NCBI GenBank assembly: GCA_045637505.1
Contig: JAZTZO010000058.1
Coordinates: forward strand, 1 to 37,616
Direction: 5' to 3'
Length of the DNA: 37,616 bases
Source: RGIG4079 sp045637505
GTDB lineage: Bacteria > Bacteroidota > Bacteroidia > Bacteroidales > Muribaculaceae
Below are positions 8,256-16,497 of this stretch, one piece after another. A model generated the notes under the pieces. That model was given only the letters and a program-made list of their open reading frames with translations. It did no database searches and was not told the DNA's origin. Each line of letters begins with the position of its first letter. Position 1 is the first letter of the stretch. The position numbers and the translations under genes are program-made.

Positions 8256-9620
8256 ATGAAAAAAATAGTTATTCTTTTAATGGTTACATTTCTAGTGCCA
8301 TTTCAGAGTATTTTAGGACAATCACAGCCACCTGCTCAAGGGGTACTTGTTCCTGCCGATTACAAATATTTAGTTCGTGTCAACAATCTTTCTGATACCG
8401 CTACAATAGTAATGAGAAACGGGCAAATTGACGAAATTGCCAACTCAGGTAAAAATCGTGGTTGGAGCGACCTTGGTAATGCAATCTTAAATAGTTACAA
8501 AAGCAGTCTTACTCAAAAAACAGTTACAGCCTCAGCCGGACTCATTGGTTTAGGAGTAAATTATATCACGACTCTAATCCAAAAAAGCTCCAAAGACTTT
8601 GAAAGTTGGAGCAAAGCCATGGAAAAACAATGCCTATATAAGAAAAATCTATCTTCTAACGAACAAATTGATGATTTCTATTATATGCCCTCAAAAAATG
8701 GGGCGCTTGACCCTCGTGACTTAAAATTCAATGGGTTTTCATGTCGCAACTTTATTGAGACTCAAGATGGCTCTCACATGGGACACGAAATTTTTTATGT
8801 GTCTTGTAAACTTCGTTCCGACTCATTGGGTATCAACCACATGGCCAACCACTCTAAATTCATGCTGGAAATTGACAGTTTAGTTTTCTATCCCAAATAT
8901 TGCAACATCCCCAATATCCCCAACAAAAACCATCAAGACAAAGACGATATTTTCAATTTCTCAAAATTGACCAATCTTGTATTAGAAATAAAAGTAAAAG
9001 TCATATCTTCTTGGATTAACGAAGCAATCATTCTAAACAAGGACCAAGAACTTGGCGAATTTTCAATATTTGCTAAAATTGATAAAAAAGCATTGACCGT
9101 TGACCAAAATGGTGATAGTGTTTTTATTTATGACAAAAACAACCCACTTCACAATGACCTAGTAAACATCTCAGGAGAAAGTTTCATCGTACCTCGTTCT
9201 TTTGTTGGCACTAACACCGAGCAAGTTTGGGGGACAGGACAATACAAACTTCTTATTGATGTATCCGAAAGTTGTCAACTCAATGCAAAATATTATCGCA
9301 TTCAAGATATAGGCAACCTCGAAGCCGTAAACTTCGCCAATCTCCCAGGATATAAAAAATGGGACAAAAAGATATGGAAAGAAGAATGGAATCGAATGAA
9401 AACTCGCAAAGAAGGAGACTCATTCTTAGAAAATGCTTGGAAAACAATCAAGACAGCATATATCGGACATGATTGGGTAAAAGAACTTGTTGACCCTGCT
9501 GCAACAATGATATACCAACACGAAACGCAAGCCCTATATGACCTCCTTGATTTTGATGCGACAAGTCTAGCAGGAGCCGCTCAACAAATGCCTGCCGGTG
9601 GCGGTGCAATGGGTAAATAA
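8256..9620 (+). CDS. Secreted protein of unknown family
   Basis: 454 residues from ATG 8256; ATG 8250 two codons earlier is equally possible. A signal peptide (MKKIVILLMVTFLV to ILGQ) is followed by a short beta-rich part, a glycine-rich hydrophobic stretch around residues 91-110 (TVTASAGLIGLGVNYITTL) that could associate with membrane, and a long mixed region. It ends in a flexible Ala/Gly/Gln-rich tail (GAAQQMPAGGGAMGK). I see no catalytic motif and do not recognise the family. It lies ~40 bp after the CHAT gene, with no promoter box I can defend between them, and just before the strong terminator at 9651, so it is most likely the last gene of the operon. A target or membrane-acting effector of the CHAT protease is one possibility, but that is speculation. 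Confidence 0.7.
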   Translation: MKKIVILLMVTFLVPFQSILGQSQPPAQGVLVPADYKYLVRVNNLSDTATIVMRNGQIDEIANSGKNRGWSDLGNAILNSYKSSLTQKTVTASAGLIGLGVNYITTLIQKSSKDFESWSKAMEKQCLYKKNLSSNEQIDDFYYMPSKNGALDPRDLKFNGFSCRNFIETQDGSHMGHEIFYVSCKLRSDSLGINHMANHSKFMLEIDSLVFYPKYCNIPNIPNKNHQDKDDIFNFSKLTNLVLEIKVKVISSWINEAIILNKDQELGEFSIFAKIDKKALTVDQNGDSVFIYDKNNPLHNDLVNISGESFIVPRSFVGTNTEQVWGTGQYKLLIDVSESCQLNAKYYRIQDIGNLEAVNFANLPGYKKWDKKIWKEEWNRMKTRKEGDSFLENAWKTIKTAYIGHDWVKELVDPAATMIYQHETQALYDLLDFDATSLAGAAQQMPAGGGAMGK

Positions 9621-9650
9621 AACCTCATATAGCTTGTTATTACCGATTAC

Positions 9651-9687
9651 AAAGGAGTGTCAAAATTAAATTTTGACACTCCTTTTT
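9651..9687 (+). terminator. Strong intrinsic terminator closing the RyR/FHA/CHAT operon
   Basis: A perfect 15-bp stem (AAAGGAGTGTCAAAA at 9651-9665 pairing with 9671-9685) with a 5-nt loop, followed by T residues. It lies 30 bp after the last stop codon. Confidence 0.9.
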
Positions 9688-9808
9688 GCATTTACCGACA
9701 AATGCGTTCCAATCCACACTCCCAATCTGATATACTATTTAAAACCTATATAAACCTTATATCAACAAAATTTCCGACAAAACATTAGTCTCAAAAAGAA
9801 AAATTAGT

Positions 9809-9816
9809 TAAATTTG
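9809..9816 (+). promoter_or_regulatory. -7 box (TAAATTTG) for the lipoprotein/SLOG-like unit
   Basis: TAAATTTG fits TAnnTTTG and lies 37 bp before ATG 9854. No clear TTG at the -33 position (only a TTAG at 9785). Confidence 0.5.
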
Positions 9817-9853
9817 TCAATTAATAAACTAACCCTTAATATCATATCACATT

Positions 9854-11116
9854 ATGGCTTCAAAAAAACACAACAAAGCAAGTAACTTTTTTAAACGGAA
9901 CATATTGCAAAAAAATTATAATTCGCTATTTTTGTTTTATTTTATTGTTTGTTTTTTGATTATGTCTTCTTGTAAAAACTCTTCAAAAAAAGATAACGCA
10001 AACGAAGCTTCAATGTTACAACCCAATAATCAGGTTGAGGTGTTTCGCGAAACAATAGATATTCCTATCGCAATTAGTCTGTCACATACTGAAGATGATG
10101 AGATGAAGCAACTAATTGATGCCGAATACGAAATAACACATGAAACCGATAACGACATTTATATTGATATAAATTCCTCCTATTACAAACAATATATATC
10201 CGGGACTCGCTTTAAGGCTGATCAATTAGCATTTTTTGAAAACAGTGAAAATGTTGAATATCTTACTATGTGTTTAGATGTCGTTAACAACACCGATGAA
10301 AAACTAAGCATCAAGGAATTAGATGTAAAGATAGTGGAGAGCAATCCTGATACTATCCCATTAATATACATCTGCACCACTAAAGGATATAGTAATTGCA
10401 TTTATTTCGTAAACGAAAGTTGGTTTAATTGGGACGGTTTCACTTTCTCTTATTCAATTATGAAAAAAGGCGAGTCTTTTAATGGTGAATACAAAAAACA
10501 ACGGCACATTTCTTATTTTGAGGACTACACCATTATTGATTTGCTCCCAGAGATGAAAGAGATGGGATACGATTTCGATGGTTTGGCTAATAGTATTAGA
10601 AATAAGAACATTAAACATAATATAGAACATAATACAGATTGGGATGTTGAACCTATAACGCATGATGAAAACTTCAAATATCTAAGTTTCAACATAACAG
10701 ATAGTGATGATGATTTTGATTATTTCCAGGAAAAATTCAAACCATTTGAATTAAAGAAATACAATTTTGATGAATATGAAGGAATGGCAATTCTATATGG
10801 TTCTTTAAAATTTGACAATACCAATTTCAAAGCGGACTTCATTGCAGAAATAAGTTTATCGACTCCTGGAGATTTTGGCGCATTATCATACGAGAATGAC
10901 AAATTTGATATAAAACTAAAATCATTAGGTAAAGATTACACTCTTCGTTATCCATATACTACAATCATAGAACCTTATGGTGCAGAAATGATTAAACTTT
11001 CTGTAACAGCAGACAAGTCTTCGTCACATTCGTTCTATATTGACATAAAAAACGATAACGATCTGAAGATCAGAAGCAAGAATATATACTTCCACCATTA
11101 CCTCCCAAAAAATTAA
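9854..11116 (+). CDS. Lipoprotein of unknown family
   Basis: 420 residues. An unusually long charged N-region (about 23 residues) precedes a hydrophobic core and a lipobox (CFLIMSSC, Cys40), so lipid anchoring is expected. The downstream residues are acidic or polar (KNSSKKDNANE), a pattern seen in Bacteroidota surface lipoproteins. The mature protein is rich in Asp, Asn and Tyr and mostly beta by its alternation; no catalytic motif stands out. It has its own promoter-like box and is followed 15 bp later by the SLOG/TIR-like membrane gene, so the two form one unit. The stretch looks more AT-rich than the GH31 gene downstream, which fits accessory DNA. I cannot assign a function. Confidence 0.75.
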   Translation: MASKKHNKASNFFKRNILQKNYNSLFLFYFIVCFLIMSSCKNSSKKDNANEASMLQPNNQVEVFRETIDIPIAISLSHTEDDEMKQLIDAEYEITHETDNDIYIDINSSYYKQYISGTRFKADQLAFFENSENVEYLTMCLDVVNNTDEKLSIKELDVKIVESNPDTIPLIYICTTKGYSNCIYFVNESWFNWDGFTFSYSIMKKGESFNGEYKKQRHISYFEDYTIIDLLPEMKEMGYDFDGLANSIRNKNIKHNIEHNTDWDVEPITHDENFKYLSFNITDSDDDFDYFQEKFKPFELKKYNFDEYEGMAILYGSLKFDNTNFKADFIAEISLSTPGDFGALSYENDKFDIKLKSLGKDYTLRYPYTTIIEPYGAEMIKLSVTADKSSSHSFYIDIKNDNDLKIRSKNIYFHHYLPKN

Positions 11117-11131
11117 TATCGTTAAGGAAGA

Positions 11132-12259
11132 ATGAACAACATCCAAATCTTTCTAGGAGGAGGCGTAAAACTATTACATGGCGATAACGAATTCCTTAAG
11201 GGATATCGTAATGATGTTATTGATCCAATAATTAGTCAACTTAATTCCAAGGAATTTGCCAAACATATTTTTATTGTCAAAGACTATTCTGATTTGACTA
11301 GAAATGTTGTTCAAAGAAAACATCAAGAAGTTTACAATAATTACATTATTCAAGAGGCTCAGATTGCTCTATTTATTATAGATGGAACAATAGGGAATAT
11401 TACCAAGGACGAAATTGACATTGCGATTAACTCAACAAAGAAGAATCATCATCCGATAGTATATATATATGGAATAAATATTAATGATGACGATGATGTC
11501 TTAAAATACCTAAATCAAGAGGGTATCTATTTCCAACATTTTTTTGACAATCGAGATTTAGCAGCAAAAATAAAAGCAGACTTAGAAATAGGCACTCATC
11601 ATATAGACCGGCAACGAGTCTTTCGTTTATGGATGTCGATATTTATATCGTTAACTTTATTATTGGGCATCTTTGTATCAATGAAGAATTGTACTAATAC
11701 AAGCAGAAATACAATTGATTATTGTTCTGCTCAATTATATTTAATGAAATATCGTGATGTCAATGCTCTAACTGAATCATCTATCTTTACGGATGAGCTA
11801 TTATCTAATTTTAAATATGAAGATTCTATAATGACAGGAGAAGACATATCAGTTTTTCCTATTATTGGAACAGATTCCCTTATTTCTGTTACGCCTCCAT
11901 TCTTTCGTATCAAGTTACATAATAGGCATCGCAATACAATTGTATTCGTAGAAGGAATTCTTGAGATAGACAAATATGAAACTGATACATTAACAAAAAA
12001 AGAATCTTTCAGCCCAAATATTCCTATTAAAGAGATTTCTCGCACTGATTTTGTCCTTAATATTTTAGATATTGAAAAAAATGGAGAGTATTTATTAAAA
12101 GATTTTCGTCAAAATCTTGCATTCGACGAGACAGATTATAGATATGGCTTCGTACTTACATCAAAAGAGAGTTGCTCATTCAGAATGCGCGTAAGAATGA
12201 AATCCCAATTAGGGGAATACTTATATTCTAATTATATTTACGTTAATTATATAAAGTAA
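11132..12259 (+). CDS. SLOG/TIR-like cytoplasmic domain - transmembrane - periplasmic domain protein
   Basis: 375 residues. Residues 3-155 form an alpha/beta domain: NIQIFLGGG at the first strand, then NYIIQEAQIALFIID, GTIGNITKDEIDIAIN and HHPIVYIYG. This order resembles the SLOG/TIR/DUF4062 group of nucleotide-acting domains used in bacterial conflict systems; the exact superfamily cannot be settled by eye. Residues 166-184 (LWMSIFISLTLLLGIFVSM) are one membrane helix preceded by DRQRVFR, predicting a cytoplasmic N-domain and periplasmic C-domain. Residues 200-375 are beta-rich and unrecognised. The inside-membrane-outside layout mirrors the FHA-protease upstream. It is cotranscribed with the lipoprotein 15 bp before it. 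Confidence 0.6.
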   Translation: MNNIQIFLGGGVKLLHGDNEFLKGYRNDVIDPIISQLNSKEFAKHIFIVKDYSDLTRNVVQRKHQEVYNNYIIQEAQIALFIIDGTIGNITKDEIDIAINSTKKNHHPIVYIYGININDDDDVLKYLNQEGIYFQHFFDNRDLAAKIKADLEIGTHHIDRQRVFRLWMSIFISLTLLLGIFVSMKNCTNTSRNTIDYCSAQLYLMKYRDVNALTESSIFTDELLSNFKYEDSIMTGEDISVFPIIGTDSLISVTPPFFRIKLHNRHRNTIVFVEGILEIDKYETDTLTKKESFSPNIPIKEISRTDFVLNILDIEKNGEYLLKDFRQNLAFDETDYRYGFVLTSKESCSFRMRVRMKSQLGEYLYSNYIYVNYIK

Positions 12260-12366
12260 AAGTTAGTGATAACATATTATAATCAGGCTAGAACATCTCA
12301 TAATAGTTCTAATGCCCAAGATTAATCTTTTACAATCATTTATAGCGGTAATATATTCAATAATAT

Positions 12367-12502
12367 TAGTGTCCAATAAAACTTTTTTTGACGGAATGAA
12401 AAAATAGCGCTGATTCCATTTGCAGGATTCAGCCCTTTGTGGTTATTTTGGTTTTGCCACAAACTTTATAACCATGTGCAAAATAAACATTTTATCGGAC
12501 AG
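12367..12502. mobile_element. Possible non-autonomous insertion remnant (MITE-like), 136 bp
   Basis: Imperfect terminal inverted repeats TGTCCAATAAAA (12370-12381) and TTTTATCGGACA (12490-12501) match at 11 of 12 positions. A 9-bp direct repeat CAATAATAT flanks the unit at 12358-12366 and 12503-12511. Internal near-palindromes are present (GCTGATTCC/GGATTCAGC; TTTGTGG/CCACAAA). It contains no ORF. The few extra bases between repeat and inverted ends make the exact boundaries uncertain. Confidence 0.45.
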
Positions 12503-12513
12503 CAATAATATAT

Positions 12514-12555
12514 AAGGCATGACTGATAAAACTCAATCATGCCTTTATGCTTTTT
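12514..12555 (+). terminator. Intrinsic terminator
   Basis: Stem AAGGCATGA (12514-12522) pairs with TCATGCCTT (12537-12545) and is followed by a T-rich run. It lies ~255 bp after the stop of the SLOG/TIR-like gene and just beyond the possible insertion. The rest of 12260-12854 holds no convincing gene. Confidence 0.65.
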
Positions 12556-12854
12556 ATCTTTTTCTTATATCAACAGAATTTCCAGCAAAAACAATTTGGC
12601 ATTAATATTTATAATTCTATTTATTGATTGGTTTCTACAAAATGAAAAGTGCACTACTTCACAGCAGCACACCTCCCTCATAACCAAAATTCAAGTATAT
12701 ATAATATTTGTCTAACAAAACAGTCTTTTGTTAATGCTAACTTAATTTATTCATTAACATTTTTAATAGTCATTGCAAAGGTAGTGGTTTTAGTCCTAAA
12801 TTTTTACTTAATTATTGGAAATAATCGTTAAATAATATGAATCGACCACCTTTA

Positions 12855-12885
12855 TTGCATAATCGGCTATGTTTTATTAATTTTG
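12855..12885 (+). promoter_or_regulatory. Promoter of the GH31 gene
   Basis: TTG at 12855-12857, a 20-bp spacer, then TAATTTTG at 12878-12885. Transcription would start near 12892, after the in-frame ATG at 12837, so ATG 12915 is the real start. Confidence 0.7.
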
Positions 12886-12914
12886 CATCAATAATAATAT
12901 CATATTTACACAAC

Positions 12915-15293
12915 ATGTATAAATCTAAATTTAGCAAACTATGTTTCAGCATAGCGATTGTGCTATGCCTCTCGGTTCAATCATGGGCTAACCAAGGAAC
13001 GATTTCTATCGAAACTCCTTCGGGACGTATCGTTACTGCAACTGCAATTAACGATAATATAATCAAAGTAACTAATGTAAAAGCTGGCGAGGTCATCCCT
13101 CAATCTCATTCAGCAATACTATCTCCTCAACAGTTTAAGGGTGAAACTTCTTCGCAAGGAAACGTCAAAATGCTTTCTACTCCCACAGGTGTTGTGGTGG
13201 TGCTTAATGGTAATGACGGTAGCATTTCAATCAATGCTGGCAACGACCGTATGATTGCCGACAATGGTGTGCGCTCTATTGCCGATGGCAAACAAATGCT
13301 TTCACTCGCAACAACTGGTGTTGGTTCATACTATGGTGCTGGCGAACGTGGTCACAGCCTTTCGCTCAATGGCGACACACTTGTGATGTATAACAAGCAA
13401 AACTATAGTTACATGAAAGGCGAAGAACGCATTAACCAGATGAATATCACAATGCCTCTTTTTGTTTCATCTAATGGTTATGCAGTGCTATTTGACGACT
13501 ATGCAGCTGCCGAGATGATTATGGGCAACCCCGTGAAATATATCACTGAAGGCAAAGAGCCTGTTTCATATTATTTCATCAATGGTGGAGGCACTCTCGA
13601 AGGTGTAATGAAAGAATATACACTCCTCACCGGACGCCAAGAACTTCCCCCATTTTGGGCCATGGGATATATCACATCAAAATATGGTTACAAAACCGAA
13701 GCCGAAACTCGTGGTGTAATCGACACTCTCAAGCGCGAAGGTTATCCTGTTGATGGTGTGGTGCTCGACCTCTACTGGTATGGCAAGGAAGAAGATATGG
13801 GACGCCTTTCGTGGGACCCAATCCAATGGCCATCTCACAAAAAGATGCTCTCCGACCTCAAAAAGAAAGGTGTAAACACTATCATCATTTCGCAACCATA
13901 TGTATTGACCAATGGCCGTGCAATTGACAATTACAACGAACTTTCGTCAAAAGGAATGTTCTGCCGCGACTCGGTGGGCAACACTCACGAAGTAACTATT
14001 TGGGTAGGTTCGGGAGGTATGTTTGATGTGTCAAACCCCGACACTCGCAAATGGCTACGCGACCGTTATAAACTCCTCACCGACGAAGGTGTAGGTGGCT
14101 GGTGGGGCGACCTTGGCGAACCCGAAGTGCACCCATTCTCAATCTACCACCACAATGGCAAGACTGCTCGCGAATATCACAATCTCTATGGCAACGAATG
14201 GAGCCGTATTATATACGACCTCTATAAAGAAGAATACCCCAACACTCGACTCATGACTATGATGCGTGGTGGCACAGCCGGATTGCAACGCTTCAGCGTT
14301 TATCCTTGGTCAACCGATGTTTCTCGTTCATGGGGAGGTCTTCAACCTCAAGTAACAATCATGCTCAACTCGGGCTTGAGTGGTATGGGTTACATGAGCC
14401 ACGATGTGGGTGGTTTCGCTATCGACCCTGCCAACCCTGTTGACCCCGAACTTTATGTGCGTTGGTTACAACTTGGCACATTCTCGCCAATCCTCCGCAC
14501 CCACTCTCAACAAGTAGCCGAGCCATATAAATACCCCGAGCAACGCAACATTATTCTCGGCCTCATCAACGAGCGCTATCGTTGGTTGCCTTATAACTAT
14601 ACCCTCGCATACGAAAATGCCTCACAAGGTCTTCCTATGGTGCGTCCGCTCAACTTCTACAGCAAGCAAAACACTCGTTTTGACAATATCGACGACCAAT
14701 ATCTATGGGGACGCGATGTGATGGTGGCTCCAGTGATGACTCAAGGCGCTACTTCTCGCAACATCACATTCCCATGTGGCCAATGGGTTGACTATAACAA
14801 CCCCACAAAAGTGTATGGTTGTGGGCAAACTATCAACTATGCTGCACCTCTTGAGGTATTACCATTGTTTGTGCGCGCTGGAGCATTCATCCCTCAAGCC
14901 GACTACAAAATGGGTAATACTGGCGACTATACCAACGACCAATATACAGTGAAATACTTCCCCGTTGACGGCGTAAAATCAAGCTACACAATGTTTGAGG
15001 ACGACCGCATGTCAACTCGCTCACTTGCCGATAATGCTTATCGCCTCATCACTTTCAACGGCGATGCTACTGCTACCGCAACAACTATCTCTCTCAAAAG
15101 TGAAGGTACCTATGCAGGAGCCAAAGCATCAAAGAAAATGACAATCGAACTTAACGGCATCACTGCCCGTCCATCAAGTGCAACCGTTAACGGCAAAAAA
15201 GCATCAGTAAAATACAACGCCAAAAACTCAACTGCTACAATCACTTTCAACTGGAACGTAGCCAACGAAGCAACAATCGTTGTAAATAAGTAA
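12915..15293 (+). CDS. Secreted GH31-family alpha-glycosidase
   Basis: 792 residues from ATG 12915, which opens a signal peptide (MYKSKFSKLCFSIAIVLC to SWA). An N-terminal beta-sandwich (to ~residue 220) precedes the GH31 barrel: VVLDLYWYGKEED, WPSHKKMLSDLKKKGV, then GGWWGDLGEPE with predicted nucleophile Asp399, and YPWSTDVSRSWGGLQ with predicted acid/base Asp468, then SHDVGGF. C-terminal beta domains end in a lysine/alanine-rich region. GH31 enzymes cleave or transfer alpha-linked glucosyl, xylosyl or galactosyl groups; the exact substrate cannot be read from sequence. Export suggests action on oligosaccharides in the periplasm. No SusC/SusD pair is adjacent, so it is a stand-alone gene between its own promoter and terminator. 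Codon use looks GC-richer than in the accessory genes before it. Confidence 0.93.
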   Translation: MYKSKFSKLCFSIAIVLCLSVQSWANQGTISIETPSGRIVTATAINDNIIKVTNVKAGEVIPQSHSAILSPQQFKGETSSQGNVKMLSTPTGVVVVLNGNDGSISINAGNDRMIADNGVRSIADGKQMLSLATTGVGSYYGAGERGHSLSLNGDTLVMYNKQNYSYMKGEERINQMNITMPLFVSSNGYAVLFDDYAAAEMIMGNPVKYITEGKEPVSYYFINGGGTLEGVMKEYTLLTGRQELPPFWAMGYITSKYGYKTEAETRGVIDTLKREGYPVDGVVLDLYWYGKEEDMGRLSWDPIQWPSHKKMLSDLKKKGVNTIIISQPYVLTNGRAIDNYNELSSKGMFCRDSVGNTHEVTIWVGSGGMFDVSNPDTRKWLRDRYKLLTDEGVGGWWGDLGEPEVHPFSIYHHNGKTAREYHNLYGNEWSRIIYDLYKEEYPNTRLMTMMRGGTAGLQRFSVYPWSTDVSRSWGGLQPQVTIMLNSGLSGMGYMSHDVGGFAIDPANPVDPELYVRWLQLGTFSPILRTHSQQVAEPYKYPEQRNIILGLINERYRWLPYNYTLAYENASQGLPMVRPLNFYSKQNTRFDNIDDQYLWGRDVMVAPVMTQGATSRNITFPCGQWVDYNNPTKVYGCGQTINYAAPLEVLPLFVRAGAFIPQADYKMGNTGDYTNDQYTVKYFPVDGVKSSYTMFEDDRMSTRSLADNAYRLITFNGDATATATTISLKSEGTYAGAKASKKMTIELNGITARPSSATVNGKKASVKYNAKNSTATITFNWNVANEATIVVNK

Positions 15294-15312
15294 AATAGAA
15301 ATCAAATCATAG

Positions 15313-15354
15313 AAAAGAGGCTAAACCAAATTGCAATGGTTTAGCCTCTTTTTG
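15313..15354 (+). terminator. Intrinsic terminator of the GH31 gene
   Basis: Perfect 16-bp stem (AAAAGAGGCTAAACCA at 15313-15328 with 15337-15352) with a T run. The stem also carries A residues on its left side, so it may work in both directions and also serve the convergent lipoprotein gene. Confidence 0.9.
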
Positions 15355-15399
15355 TCTCACACATTAAACGTTTCTATGGGGATGTGTGATTAATTTTTA

Positions 15400-16041
15400 T
15401 TATTTATATTTATAATTCAATGTCCAATGAGTTCCAGCTGTCAAATTTGTCCAATAAATTTGATCTACTAAGTCTCCGTCATAGTCATACACATCGGCAT
15501 ACAACGTAGTGGTATATAAGCATATTGGACCTCTCCAACCATTACCTCCCATAAGTTCACCAATATTTACCCTATACAATTCTTTACCACTACTATCTTT
15601 TTCATAAATTACAAAGGTATAACTTCCTCCTCCTGCGGTGCTATTGTTTTTAATCGTTACAGTAGCGGCATTTTTATCTAACTTGTATTTACGAATCACT
15701 CCATTGTGTTTAAGTTCCAATGTGTTTCCTGTAAACTTTATTAAATACATAGTACCAAGGTTGCCACTTAGATAAAATTCACCAGAGCCATCGCCTGAAA
15801 TAGTTGTTAATGGAGAATGGCTCCATTTTACACCATTTTGAATCATACTCCAATGTCCTCCATCAATTGCAAGGTAGTCAATACTCGATGATGGTGTATT
15901 CCCATTTATACTAGTAGTTTTCCATACTCCATTGAGATCACTTGTTTTAGTTACCGATTGTGATGTTTCCAAAAATTCATCACATGAGTTGAGCGACAAT
16001 ATAGCCACTGCCATCAACAATAATTTAAAATACTTTTTCAT
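15400..16041 (-). CDS. Lipocalin-like lipoprotein
   Basis: 213 residues. The lipobox AILSLNSC gives Cys20 as the lipidated residue, followed by DEFLE. The mature chain is an antiparallel beta pattern: LNGVWKTTSING, then short strands with W, Y and L every second residue (TLELKHNGVIRKYKLDK). This is typical of Bacteroidota lipocalin-like or DUF5004-type lipoproteins, in which the early GxW motif is common. The ligand and role are unknown. It is a single gene convergent with the GH31 gene. A near-consensus -7 box (CAAATTTG, one mismatch) lies at 16072-16079 on this strand, ~30 bp before the start. Confidence 0.75.
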   Translation of the reverse strand: MKKYFKLLLMAVAILSLNSCDEFLETSQSVTKTSDLNGVWKTTSINGNTPSSSIDYLAIDGGHWSMIQNGVKWSHSPLTTISGDGSGEFYLSGNLGTMYLIKFTGNTLELKHNGVIRKYKLDKNAATVTIKNNSTAGGGSYTFVIYEKDSSGKELYRVNIGELMGGNGWRGPICLYTTTLYADVYDYDGDLVDQIYWTNLTAGTHWTLNYKYK

Positions 16042-16497
16042 CTTTAATTAATTTTATGTCTATAATATCCCCAAATTTGACATGTCATCTAAAAACACGA
16101 AGACGTGGGACATTGCTCAGTTTATCTTATCAGAGGCATCGCCAAATGCCCACACCGAAATAAACAGTCCACCCCACGCCATACCAATATATCAACACCC
16201 GCCCAGGGTGGATATAGGCACGCGCTAACGTTCTTGACTGCTCATTCTTCGGTGTTAAAAATTGGCGATTTTCTGACAAAGAATAAAGCTAAAAACGCTT
16301 CGTTAAAAATATGTCACTTAGATATGCAATCGCTATTGCTCTCCAAGATTACTGCAAAATTATAAAACATTTCGTATATTAATATATTTTTCCATAGTTT
16401 TTTTCCAAATCTACCACGAATAGATATCATAATTACGCAAAAAAAAGTTGCACCAATAGTTATTGATACAACCTCACATATTAACATTCTCTTCAGG
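16042..16497. other. Intergenic stretch without a supported gene
   Basis: 456 bp between two leftward genes. It contains a weak 7-bp stem (TCCACCC 16168-16174 / GGGTGGA 16206-16212) and an 86-codon rightward frame with no start-site context, signal or recognisable domain. Base composition around 16110-16240 looks GC-richer than the flanks. No terminator is evident directly after the ATPase stop. Confidence 0.5.

Noticed and set aside
12649..12831. 60-codon rightward frame before the GH31 gene
   Set aside because: Composition resembles translated AT-rich intergenic DNA; it ends just before the GH31 promoter and has no start context.
16105..16365. 86-codon rightward frame between the lipoprotein and the ATPase
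   Set aside because: No promoter, ribosome-binding or signal features; low-complexity composition and no recognisable domain.
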